A stretch of DNA of 64,000 bases, taken from assembly GCF_021347895.1 (NCBI RefSeq), contig NC_067118.1:42743255-42807254 (forward strand). The letters are read 5' to 3'. A program made the position numbers and the translations under genes. This DNA comes from Acanthochromis polyacanthus. Its lineage: Eukaryota; Chordata; Actinopteri; Pomacentridae. The notes beneath the pieces are model-generated. The model was not told the origin of the DNA. It saw only the letters and a list, made by a program, of their open reading frames with translations, and searched no databases. Below are positions 1-19,700 of this stretch, piece by piece; position 1 is the stretch's first letter, and each line of letters opens with the position of its first letter.

Positions 1-8792
<8,792 letters not shown>

Positions 8793-9870
8793 TGGAGAGG
8801 AACGGCCAAAACCAGAAGAACAGACATGACTATGATAAAACCCTGAACTCTCCTCTTCCACAGAAGTGTGTGAGCTCTGCTGACCGAACAGGGCGACGAC
8901 ACACAAACACACACTCACAGTAAACACACCCACACCTTCCTGGATGCAAACTCCCTACCTGATGTAGAACGAGCTGCTCTGATGGAAGATGACTCATGAA
9001 CAGACGCCACATTCAGAGCTCCTCACCTTTCAGCAGCATCCCCACACGTTACCTTCTGGAGAGGACTGAGGAGGACGGTTTAGCTGCAGATGAGGAGGTT
9101 TGGGATGGGAACTAAGTGCAACCTGGAAAGAGAAAACTGTTGAATAAAGAACAGATCAGCTGAACACTGTATCTAAGATAAAACACAAGCACTGTGCTCA
9201 GGACTGGACCGTGGAACACCAAACCTTCCCGTCGCTTACAGACGTCTTTAAATCAGCCGCAGACTGCTTCACACACAAACGTATCACACCTGCTTTTTAG
9301 CGGACCGCTGGGCTGGAGGCCAGACCATTTATCCGGAGCGGCGCTTTGAGATTCATCCCCGAGGAGCGGCGTCGGACTGAACGGACCACGGGTGTGCTGG
9401 AGACCTCGGCGGGGGTTCACAGGAACAGATTCGACTCCGGGTGAATCCCTCTGGTGGACTCGGGACGACTTCTCCACAGAACTGTTTCGCCGCCTGACTT
9501 TGCCTTGATGGTTGTGGAGCAAACATGTGAGGAGGATATATTGAGTTAAAATAAAAAAAAATTAAAAACAGAAACAAAAATGCCAACTTTTGTGGAACTT
9601 CAAACGGAGGGCAGAACGCATCCTTCCACAGTGCAGAAGCATATAAGTTAAAGAGAACTCATCCTGTTGTGCGTCTCCACAGCTCTTTCTGTGTGGACGT
9701 CGTGCCATCGTGCCCTGTGTGCTCTCTTTCTTTATCTTTCTGTCTCTCATCCTCTCTTCTTTCTTTCTTTCTCCTCTCCATCTTCTCCCCGGCCACTGCC
9801 TTCTCATTTGCACTTCCTGGCGATGCCTTTCTTCTGTTGTTTTAAGAGAAAATAAAGTATTATAATCCTG
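8793..9870 (+). other. gnas: gnas 3' UTR with two poly(A) signals
   Basis: Sequence after the stop codon has AATAAA at 9143-9148 and a second at 9851-9856. Unique AT-rich sequence continues to about 10.6 kb, where a hAT element begins, so a longer UTR is possible. No RNA data are available, and the end is inferred only from the hexamers. Confidence 0.6.
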
Positions 9871-10651
9871 GAGTATAAAAAAGAAGCTGACAACAACAAA
9901 CAGGACTCTTTTTCTTTTCTGTTTTTTTTACTCATGCCTGCTTGCTCCTCCCTCCATTCCTCCATCATTCCTCCCTCGTCCGTCTTTACTTTACTGCTGA
10001 ACTATTATTCTTGTACAGACTGTAAAATGTATTATTTTGTACAACTTTATTGAGAAAAAAAACGACTTTTAGAAGATCCCTGTGCCTTGATCACGACTGT
10101 ACGTGTGTAATGAGCTAAAGTGGGTGTCATACTGCGCTGTATAGCTTGGCCAATCCCCTCCCAACGCCCTCGCTTTCCTCCTTTCTCTTTCTTTACCCCT
10201 CCTTTTCTCTCTCTCGCTCTCTTTCCTCCGCCCTCGGAGATGGCGGACGACCATTCGTAGCTTTTGTAGTTTTATTTCTCCTCCCCCTTTCCTCCCGTTC
10301 TCTCTTTATGATTTAAATGTCTATTTTTGGATCCATATACCCCAAAAAGATAAATATATGAAATGTATATGGGTTTTAAAAAAAGTATTTTATTAGAAAT
10401 CAAATGATGAACCTTGACAAATTGTACACTTGATAGTGTGCGTATTGCTATAACTTAAATCCTTTCAACTGAAGCCGTTCTTTTGTTTTTCTTCCGTTTG
10501 TCGGGTTGAACAGGAGGAGACGGGTGAAAAACGTTGCTCGTTTCTGCACAAATTCGATTCATTCAGTGAGTTTATTTTGTGATGAGGGAGCAGAACGGCC
10601 TGTACAGTATTCCTATCGCGCTCATTTCACTGCCCTCGTCTTCATTTACAG

Positions 10652-11594
10652 CAGGAGAGTCAAACTCATTTAGTCCAAGTTCCACATTAAACCAGTCTGA
10701 GCTCCAGTAAAACCACAGCATGATAACCTCAAAATAACCACAACTCCTCATGCTTCTTTTGTTTTAGTGCAAAAATGTTCATTCTGAAAATGTTCACATT
10801 TAAGGAATTATCTTTTTACTAAACATCATGAACAACCTGAAATTTATGAAGAAAAATGAATTCAGTTCCATCAACATTCATCCTCAGTTTATCATTTCCA
10901 CATTACAACTTCCAGATCTACAAAGGAACACAACATTTAGTCACCTGGAACTGAACAATATAGTATTTTACTTTATGATTAAAACATCAAAAGTCAGACA
11001 AAACAAAGACAAAAAAAATCCACCAACAAAAACAAGACAAAATATTTTTTAAAAATCCGATATAAAATGAAAAAAATGAGACAAATGACACAACATAGAA
11101 AAAAAATTGACAAAAAAGTTACAAAGCGACAAAGAAATGGCCAAATGACAAAAATGAGACAAAAAAATTACACAAATGACACAAGACTGAAAATGAGAAA
11201 AGCGAGAAACAAAACAAAGAAGTTGACAGAAGCGAGACAAAAAACCCAAAACGGCAAAAACATCGAATAAAGCAAAACGCAAAATGACGAAAATAGCACA
11301 AAAAACACAAGCAATAGAAAAAGGAAACACAAAATGACAAAAGTCAGACAAAAAAAAACAAAAACGAGACAAAATATTACAGAAATGAGACACAAAAAAA
11401 AACAGTGAACAATCCAGTATTTTACTTTATGATCAAAACAATCTGTCATGGTCTAGAAATGATTTTAAATTTATAGTTTTACTAATTTACAATCTGCAGT
11501 TAATGTCTTCTCTGTAATTTTTCCACTTTGAGGACCGGATTGGACCCTCTGGAGGACCACTTTTGGCCCACGGGCCTCATGTTGGACAGCCCTG
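10652..11594 (-). mobile_element. hAT-like nonautonomous element, near full length
   Basis: Read on the minus strand it has both ends: the end gtttgactctcctg lies at the left (caggagagtcaaactcat) and the start cagggctgtccaacatgagg at the right. The core is a long ttttgtc-type low-complexity run. The 8-bp flanks (atttacag, attgaatg) do not match, so the target duplication has decayed or the ends are misplaced by a few bases. Confidence 0.75.
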
Positions 11595-12148
11595 ATTGAA
11601 TGTGTTCATCAAATATGGGTCTACTTTCTGAACAGGAGCTCTAAGAAATAAAGATTTCTCTGGTGCAGCCAGCAGCAGATCTGTAATTACACATAAAGCC
11701 TCCCTACAGACTCACCGTGTTTTTAAACTTATCCCTGAACGTTCACCAGCCGGAAGGGTTGCAGTAAATCCACGCCAAAGGAAGTAAAGTTTCCTGTTCG
11801 TTTACCAGCCGTTTCCTCTGCAGATACGCAGAGTTTGTGTCATTTGGAACGAGGAGGGCCTCGGAAATTCAGGCTTAAGGCTGTAGATTTTCATATCTGA
11901 CCTCATTCTGGAAAGTCTCGATCTGTAAAAGTGTCTCTGGTCATTTAAGAAAATCAGGAATTCTGTCCTCTTCCAGCTACACCAAAGCATTATCCACCTT
12001 TAAAACCTTCATTTTAGTTTCTAATAGAGCTCCCATGTTTTCCACACATGTTGAATATGTGATGCACAAGATCCATCTAGAAAGTATAATTAGATTAAAT
12101 TTTGCAGCTGAAAAACAACACCCAAAACCTACAGCATGTTAGTCCCTC

Positions 12149-12196
12149 TACTTAATAATAATAATAATAATAATGATAATAATGATAATAATGATG
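12149..12196. repeat. (ATA)n / (ATG)n microsatellite
   Basis: Run of taataataataataa units, later interrupted by tgataa. Confidence 0.85.
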
Positions 12197-12414
12197 CTGT
12201 AGATAGAGATCAAAACAATAAAAACATCAGAAATCCACAAACAAACTGAAGCAATAAAAAGGACATCAGTAAAACCAACAATTTAAACCAACTAGTCACT
12301 GTTAGGAACCTTTTTTTAACCATCATCTCTTTTATTTTGCCGTTTTCAGAGCATGTGAAGGTGCTCTGAACTGTCTGTCTTTATGCTTTATTTGGCTTTA
12401 TTTTACATTTTTCC

Positions 12415-12535
12415 TCCCTGTGGGTTCATTTTTCTCTGAACCTCTGCAGAATTAGAACAAGCAGGACTAGAAGTAGAGGGAACTTAAATCTGTCTTCTGT
12501 GTTTTACAGCACGGTTAAAATGTCATGAATTAGAT
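12415..12535 (+). repeat. Family A repeat, leading-part fragment
   Basis: cctctgcagaattagaacaa, then gactagaagtagagggaact and gttttacagcacgg, align with the leading part of the copies at 7640 and 62795. The core is absent. Confidence 0.45.
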
Positions 12536-12748
12536 ACAAAACAGGAAAGTAGTTGATGACTAAGACAAATTGGAACTTCCACATCACAAAGAGTTTTATT
12601 TCCTTTGTCTAACTCTAATACAAGCAAGTTTCTAGTCACACACCTTCTCTGCTTTATGTCCAGAAACCCAAAATGTGTCGTGTTAAATGTTGTTTTTGAA
12701 CTGTGAAAAGAGGCTGTGCAGGTCCGGCTAGATTTAGTGCAGTTTTAA

Positions 12749-12878
12749 CCCATAAGAACCCACGGTGACACCAGTGTAACAAGCACTTTGAGTGCCCCAG
12801 TCTCTTCCTTCTAAAGCTTTTTGTCTGACCTTAACTCATTAAGTCCTTTAAGGAAAAATGGGTGTGGGTTCTTATGGG
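12749..12878. mobile_element. 130-bp TTAA MITE with perfect 15-bp inverted ends
   Basis: It begins cccataagaacccac and ends gtgggttcttatggg, exact reverse complements, each bordered by TTAA (12745-12748 and 12879-12882). TTAA duplication plus a CCC terminus is the signature of piggyBac-superfamily elements. There is no coding capacity. Confidence 0.8.
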
Positions 12879-13817
12879 TTAAAACAAATTAAATATTGCT
12901 TTATGTGTACAGAGCTCCAAAACAGGAACCAGAGATGATACCTGCTATTAATCTGTTAGAAGGAAGTTCAGAGGACTGCAGGGTAAACCTCACACCTGAT
13001 GGGTCTGTGCATTCAGTGGAAATGAAACTTGTTTTTTACTGCTCCATTCAGATGCAGATTCTGTGTTTGTTTTGTGTAAATTGTACGAGTCAGGAAAGCG
13101 TTTGGAAGGATAGCGGACTGATCCGCCTGCAGGACCGCAGCAGAGATGCAGTAAATCTGAAATTAAAGGTTTCTAATACAGATTGGTGCACTCAAAAGCA
13201 ACACGTGCAAAACCAAAATCTAGACGATTTCAAGTTTATCTCAGAGGATTTCTGTGTATTTCAATGAAGACAGATGAGCCTGGAGATGACATTTAGCAGC
13301 TATGTTGCTCAGAAAAGGAAAAATGTGGTAAAATTATGAGTTTAAAATCTGTTTTAACTGATTACTTCTGTACAGGAGTCTAAGCAAACCGCTTTGCTCC
13401 AAAATAGTGAAAACTGTCTCTGAAATGCAGATCTGGAAGCGTCTGATGAGGCTTTGTCTCCCACGCTTACAGGAAAGAATAACTGATGTGTGTAGAAATT
13501 AAAAAATAAAATAAAATGGAGATGACGAGAGCCATCCGGAGCTCTCAGCAGGAACGAACCCCCGCTGTGCAAATCCTATTACGAAGCCACGGGACCGAAT
13601 GTTTCAAAGTCAAAGTGTCAAAATCTTACTGCAGCTATGGAAAAAAACAGAGTTTCAGAGACATAAGAAAAATCAAAAAAGAAAGATATGAAAAGACAAC
13701 TTACAATCATAAACCATGGAAATTTTGAGTATAGTTTAGTATATATAGGAGTATAAGTAAAAATGCATGCAGGATGAGTATTTTATTGAAAAATTTTATG
13801 TTTATTTACTATTTTAA

Positions 13818-14263
13818 CCCTCCTGTTGTCTTCATTAATGGACAACAAAAAATATTGTTTCCTTGTCTGAAAAAAATCCAAAAATTCCCCAAATTTCTAA
13901 AAAAAAATTGCAAAACCTTTAGGAATAAAATTCCAATAATTCCTTAAAAGTCTCCCTTAAAAGTTTTATTTTAAAAATATTTGAAAATCCCCCAAATTTA
14001 GCAAGAAAATTCTTGTAAATGTTTTTTTAAAAATGAGTAAAAATATTCCCCCAAAAATCCTAAAATTATCTAAAGTGATTACATATACATCAGTAAAACT
14101 TCTAATATTTTTAGCATTTCTTTATTCACCAAAAAATGTTCAAATTTTTTTCCAAAAATGTTGAAAATGTGGACATCAGAAGTTTCACTGCGAAAATAGA
14201 TTTTTTTTTCCACATTTTCAAACTTTAAACCGGGTCAGTTTGACCAACGGGATGACACGAGGG
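13818..14263 (+). mobile_element. piggyBac-like MITE, family B, full-length copy 1
   Basis: Bordered by TTAA at 13814-13817 and 14264-14267. It starts ccctcctgttgtcttcatt, and its right end reads gacacgaggg, the imperfect inverted counterpart. The interior is AT-rich, with caaggaaac/gtttccttgtctg and a cgggtcagtttgacc block near the right end. Other copies are at 32383, 37651, 59077 and 61530. Confidence 0.8.
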
Positions 14264-14815
14264 TTAAGACAACCTCCTGTAAAATCCTTTTTTTTTTTTT
14301 ACCTTACTGATTTGTGTGTTCAAAAACACAGATTCAGACTTCTGGGGTTTCATACGTAACAAACCAAAGGAACTGGAGCTTTCTAGATATTATTGGCCTG
14401 TTTTTTTCTTTAAATGTGCATTCAGACTTTGTGGATAATTTTAGAAAAAGCAGCGGTGTAGAGTTACATTTCTGGGCCAATTCATGCTTTCCACCTTTGT
14501 GTGTGCAGACTGATGTGGACTTTGAAAGCAGACAACAGACAAACAAAACTCCAGTGTGCATGCACTTTGTTGCTCTGTGTCATCCAACATAGAAAAACAC
14601 ATCTTTGGATGTTTCCTAAAGGCTGTGACTTGCACTTTTTGGAGAACACAGCAGCTGTTTTCAGCACCGTGTCAGTAATGATTCCCAAACACAGTGGGCA
14701 TACGTAGCACAGGATTTCTGGAGAATACAGAACTTCCCACAAATCAAACCTCCTCCAGGGACGACTTAAATGATTCCCCTCTGCTGCAGGAACGCCATAG
14801 TCAGGCTGACCCTCC

Positions 14816-14846
14816 ACCCTGACCCCTGACCCCTGACCCCTGACCC
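14816..14846. repeat. Short tandem tgacccc repeat
   Basis: About four copies of ctgaccc in a row. Confidence 0.85.
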
Positions 14847-14906
14847 CGGCTTCCCAACAGGCTGAGATATGCGGAAAGACAAATTCCAGGATCAATAACA
14901 TACCTA

Positions 14907-14931
14907 ACACACACACACACACACACACACA
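14907..14931. repeat. (AC)n microsatellite
   Basis: About 12 uninterrupted ac units. Confidence 0.9.
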
Positions 14932-15374
14932 AATAACCTCTTACAGTCTTAACAAGCATTGCTTTGAGCACCATTTGTGTCCTGGTGCATGTGTAGTCTG
15001 CAGCGCATACAATCAGTGCAGTCACACATTTTACAGAGTCTGCAGAGGGTCGACGTGGACCCTGGCAGACTTAGGTGGATGACAGAATCTATTTTTTTGG
15101 ACGTGGATGTGGAAAGGCTGAATTAGACATCTTAAGAGCGGATAGGTTCATTTTTATGGAAAACTTTGATACACAGATGAGTTGTTTTTTGTTTTCAATT
15201 ATACTTTTTATTATTTCCTCCAGAAACATTCAAAACACAGAAGAGCTAAGATCCATAAATACATCAAACACAAAAATGATAATAGTAGAATTATAAGCAC
15301 CATTTACCATTGTTATGTACGAGCACATAACATTTCAGGAGATAACTGAGTAAATAAAAGACAGACAACAGAAC

Positions 15375-15408
15375 CCCCCCCCCCCCCCCCAAAAAAAAAA
15401 AAAAAAAC
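15375..15408. repeat. poly-C followed by poly-A
   Basis: A run of about 17 C is directly followed by about 17 A. Such a junction is prone to length error in assembly. Confidence 0.85.
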
Positions 15409-15829
15409 TAAACAAAAAACAATATATTAAACAATATTACATCAAGTATGTCTGGAAGTAATCCATTTTCTCCTATCCCCATCTCACCAGTCGATTTCGG
15501 TTCATGTACATGTCAAGTATTATTTAAGTTGCATTCCTTGGTGTTAGGAGAACTCCCAGATTTCTGCTTAGGTGTCTATATTCCCATTTATTTTGTATTT
15601 GAGTCTCTCATAAGAGGCAGTTTCAGAACAGGCAGGGCTGCAGTCCACCCTCCAGTGCCTCAGTTTGACCCATAGACTGTATAATAAATATCTGTTATGA
15701 CCCTATTAGCTGTAGTAAGGGCAGCCTTTATCCACTGAGCTTTCTTCCCATCCATCCCAAATGAGTTTTTAAGGGTTTAATCAATGATCAAAGAGGGGCT
15801 ATATAATTTGTCTACTTTAAAGTCTACAA

Positions 15830-16012
15830 AATATTGTAATAAACAGCAGCTTTAGCACAGCACTGAAATAAATTAAGAAACTAGAAAAGCACTCAGAGAG
15901 GAAAACAGCAAACACCTGCAGTAAAGGATCATGAGCTGGAATAGAACCTGCATCTCTGACACAGTTCTGTTTATGAATCACCTTCTTAACCAATTGAGCT
16001 ATCTGGACACCT
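15830..16012 (-). mobile_element. tRNA-derived SINE (minus strand)
   Basis: On the minus strand the sequence shows a Pol III A box (tagctcaattgg) and, about 45 bases further on, a B box (ggttctattcc). This is the layout of a tRNA-like SINE head. The tail limit is approximate. Confidence 0.65.
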
Positions 16013-16084
16013 TGGTCCAATTTGTTGGACGACATACTAACCTATGATGTTTTTGTCCTATTTTGGACCACATACTAAAACTTA

Positions 16085-16285
16085 CTAAAAAAATCAAAGT
16101 GATCCAGAATCCTTTCCGGATTGCCACCAAAATTAAATAAATCAGCTCTTCCTCTTACCATAGTCTACATCCCCTCAAAATTTCATGTGAATCTGCCCAG
16201 GTGTTTTTGAGTTATCTTGCTAACAGACAGACAGACAGACACACAAACGCTGGGTGTCACATAACCTCCTTGGCGGAAGTAAAAA
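16085..16285 (+). mobile_element. RTE-type LINE 3'-tail fragment
   Basis: It contains gaatcctttccggattgcca, aaaatttcatgtgaatctg, a gacagacagacaga run, and the end cataacctccttggcggaag. I recognise this as the 3' tail common to RTE-type LINEs in fish. It is truncated and has no ORF. Confidence 0.7.
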
Positions 16286-16429
16286 GGGGAAAAAATGCAA
16301 TAAAAGGTAAGAAATTTGGGGATTTTTTAGGGGAAGTTGGGGGACTTTTGGATGCAGTAAATTCCAATTTAGGTCCCAGCTCACAGTCTGAACGGCTTAG
16401 CGCTGAAAGCACCGTGTTATCTCGGTAAT

Positions 16430-16756
16430 CTCGTGTTTGTTGGACTCAGATTCTTGTCCAACGTTCAACAGATCAGCTGACGCGCCCCGCTGGTCCCTCC
16501 CACGGCGTGACGTCACCGCGCCCCTCCCTCCCTCCACTCTTCGCTGCTAGCACAGTTAGCTCGTTAGCCTCCAGCAGCTGTCGGTGGCAGTCAGTCAGTC
16601 AAACAGCCTGTCAGTCCTCGTCCTCGTCCTCCTCCGCCTTCCAGCCCGCTGAAAGAAACCGAGGACGGCCGGGTTGTTTCTCCGGGAGCCAGCTGCTTCG
16701 CCTCTCCGCTGAAATATTGTCGTCCTCGCCGTCACGACAGGAAGAAGCCCTGGGAC
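16430..16756 (+). promoter_or_regulatory. vapb: vapb promoter and 5' UTR, CpG-rich, with CRE
   Basis: The GC content rises sharply and CpGs cluster upstream of the vapb start. The perfect palindrome TGACGTCA (16508-16515) is a consensus cAMP-response element (CREB/ATF site). The transcription start is not determined. Confidence 0.6.
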
Positions 16757-19700
16757 ATGGCCAGACCAGAACAAGTCCTGGTGCTAGAGCCGCAACACGA
16801 ACTGAAATTCAGAGGTAACGGAGGGCAGGGCCGGATTAGGAAGCTAGCAGAGACGCCGTTAATAATAGCCAACGTGTCGATATCTGCTTTAACCAGTCAG
16901 CATTTGCTAAAGGGTGGTTATCTGGTGTTAAATTAGTCGGATATAGCTGGCTGTAGACTGCGCTGTGTGGCGGTGACAGGTGAAACGATGCTAACTAACT
17001 AGCTAGCTTGCTAGTTAGCATTCAGCTAATCTACCTAGCTAGCTGTCACTGCAGCGTCGGGCCAGGCCCTCCCGCCGTATCATTTCTCTAATTCTCTCAT
17101 ATGCTTCATATACGTTGGCTTTCTTTCTCTGTCAGCATGGGAAACCCTAAGATGTGATCTAACATTTGACCTTCGTCTCGGTTTCATCGCTCGACCACCC
17201 AGAAGTGACTCTTCTAGCATTTTCCACCATCCGGGTGTCATTGCTGAGCCTTATTACCATGATTATTTCACAATATTATAAGCTAGCCAGCTCTGATTGA
17301 GAGCTTTACCGTCTGTGTGCAACCCGAATTCCTCTCCAGCTTTTCTGCATCCAGGCAGAGTCAGAATCAGCTTTAATGGCCAAATACGTACACAACATAC
17401 AAGGGATGTGGCTGTTGGTGTCACCCTCAGAATAAGGAAAGAGAATAATAAAAATAAAGAAACTATAGAGAGAAGAACATGGGAAAATATCACTAATACA
17501 AGTAAATATAGCACAATATGTACAGATATTTACAAGCTAGAAAGGAACATATAAACACAGTCGTGCAACATGATAATTGGTGGATGACACAGTGCAGAAA
17601 GTACCGTACACATCCATTGGTATACTGTACAGATGTGTTTATTAGAGTGATGGCTGTTCTGGTGTCTGGTGGTTTTAGTGAACATGGAGAACAGTTTATA
17701 TCCAGGGTGAGTGGGATCTCTGATGCTCCTTCTTCCTGGTTCTAGTGGAGAACAGTTCCTGAATGGAGGGCAGGGGCTCCAATGAAGTTCTCTGCAGTCT
17801 GTTTCTGTCCAGATGTGTGACTGATCCAGATGTGCACAGGACAGACTGGATGACTGCAGTGTAGAACTGGATCGACAGCTCCTGTGTCTCCTCAGCTGTA
17901 TGAATGATTATGAAAACACTAAGTTGTTTTATCAACTAATTGCCCCTGGGTGTCATATTGCTGTAGAAATGGGTCAAGTGATGGCGGAGGGGTGATCGGA
18001 TCGGTCAGTAGTGGGCCGATCATTGATTGATTATTGCAGAGACTCAGGAGAAGATGCAGACGCCCACTCAGGAACTGATTCACAGCGGAACTGATTAGAG
18101 CAAAAAAAGCACAGGGAGGCTGTTTGTCCAACATCCAGCTTCAACAGAGGAGTAAAGGCTGTCAGATGAGCTTCTGAGAGGAACCACGTTAGGGTGATCT
18201 AGGCTTAGACAGACTTTATTAATCCACAGAGGGAAAACTGTTGTTCCAGCAGCTGGATATTCACCAATAAGACAACATGGAATATTTGGGTCAGGTATAA
18301 AGTGAAGGTAACATAAAATAAGAATATAGAAGGAAAAAATTACAAAACATTCAAGAAGATTCAAAAGTGGTACAGAAATGTAAGAATGATTATGAAAATA
18401 ATAAATAATTTTTAAAATGTTGAACTATCACCGTGACAAAACATATTTTTTTTATCAGTTATTAAGAAAAAGTGAAAATTTAATATATCCCGAACCCGTA
18501 AAGTGAAACATTTCAAGGCTTTTTTTCTTGAAAGTCAAAATGAAATGCATTATTATTTATATACATACCTTCTTATTAATTAAAACATTCACAGCATTGA
18601 AATAAACGTTTTTTCAATCATTTTTTTGCACACCAGCAGTTATAAACTCGTGGTGAATAATTTTGTGTAGCATTTAGACTTAGACTGACTGAAGACAACA
18701 CAGAATATTAGGGTGTAAAGTGAGGGTAAAATAAGAATCTAGAAAATATAATATAGAAAGAAAAATAGCAGAATATACAAGAGTGATGCAGAAATGTATG
18801 TATGATTATGAAAATAATAGGTTGTTATCAAAATTTTAAACTATCACCGTGACAAAGCATTTATTTATTTTTTTATCTGATATTAAGAGGAAGTGAAAAT
18901 GTAATATTTCATGGACTCATAAAGTGAAATATTTCAATATTTTTGTTTAATTTTGATGATTATGACTTAAAGCTCCTGGAAATCAGAATGAAATGCATTA
19001 ATATTTATATACATGCCTTTTTTTATTAATTAAAACTGTTTTTAGTACAATTTTTTTTTTGCGCATCAACAGTTATAATCTCACAGGGTGAATAATTTAG
19101 TCTAGTGTTTAGACTTAGACGGGCTTTATTAATCCTCAGAGGGAAATTCTGTTGGTCCAGCAGCTGGATATTCACCAATAAGACAACACAGAATATTAGG
19201 GTCGGGTACGAAGTGACAGTAGCATCAAATAAAATAGAATATAGTCCGAGTATAGAAAATATAATATTTAAGGAAAAGGTTAAATATACAAAAGTGATAC
19301 AGAAATGTGCAAATGACATAAATAAGTGCAGATGAGTTTACGGATGTAATGAACAACATTTAGATTTAGCAAAAAAAAAAAAAACATGATCCAGCTTTTG
19401 TTCTGAGGGCGGGGCATGAATAATAAAACGCTTCCACACTTTGCTGCTCTTCCTGCATTTTCTATGTTTAATTAAATTAAATTTTAATGTCTGATCTGCA
19501 GTGTTTGTGGCAGTCTTTCACAAGCGCTGCTCCCTTATTCATCCCTGCAGACAAACAATGTGTTTGCACTTTATCAAAGCAGCCTCAGTGGGAGCCTTGA
19601 GTGCTGTTTTCATTTCTGAGAACAGAGTGGGCGCTCAATGACAGATAAATATTTGTACCCAAACTACTAGACGGATGTGTGAACTAACGTGCACGCTTGT

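Larger units (their letters stand above)
9871..16429. other. gnas-vapb intergenic region, repeat-rich, no gene seen
   Basis: The 6.5-kb gap has no ORF with recognisable homology. It holds the repeats listed separately (hAT, TTAA MITEs, ATA and CA microsatellites, a SINE, an RTE tail). 9.9-10.6 kb is unique sequence that may be distal gnas UTR. 11.6-12.1 kb and 13.0-13.8 kb show nothing recognisable. 15.2-15.8 kb looks like an old LINE remnant, but I cannot assign it. Confidence 0.6.

Noticed and set aside
11049..11449. Phe/Cys-rich minus-strand ORFs (also at 3226-3513, 25288-25594, 33925-34415, 54594-54779) that look like membrane proteins.
   Set aside because: They are translations of the ttttgtc-type low-complexity core of the hAT-like element, occur in several frames at once and have no conserved sequence.
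12896..13267. 123-codon plus-strand ORF in the gnas-vapb gap.
   Set aside because: No recognisable domain, no splice or promoter context, and composition like the surrounding noncoding DNA.
14482..14928. 148-codon minus-strand ORF.
   Set aside because: It runs through the CA microsatellite and the tgacccc repeat, which supply the open frame.
15420..15780. Possible LINE body read on the minus strand.
   Set aside because: Looks like old transposon sequence but no reverse-transcriptase or endonuclease motif can be read in any frame, so not called.
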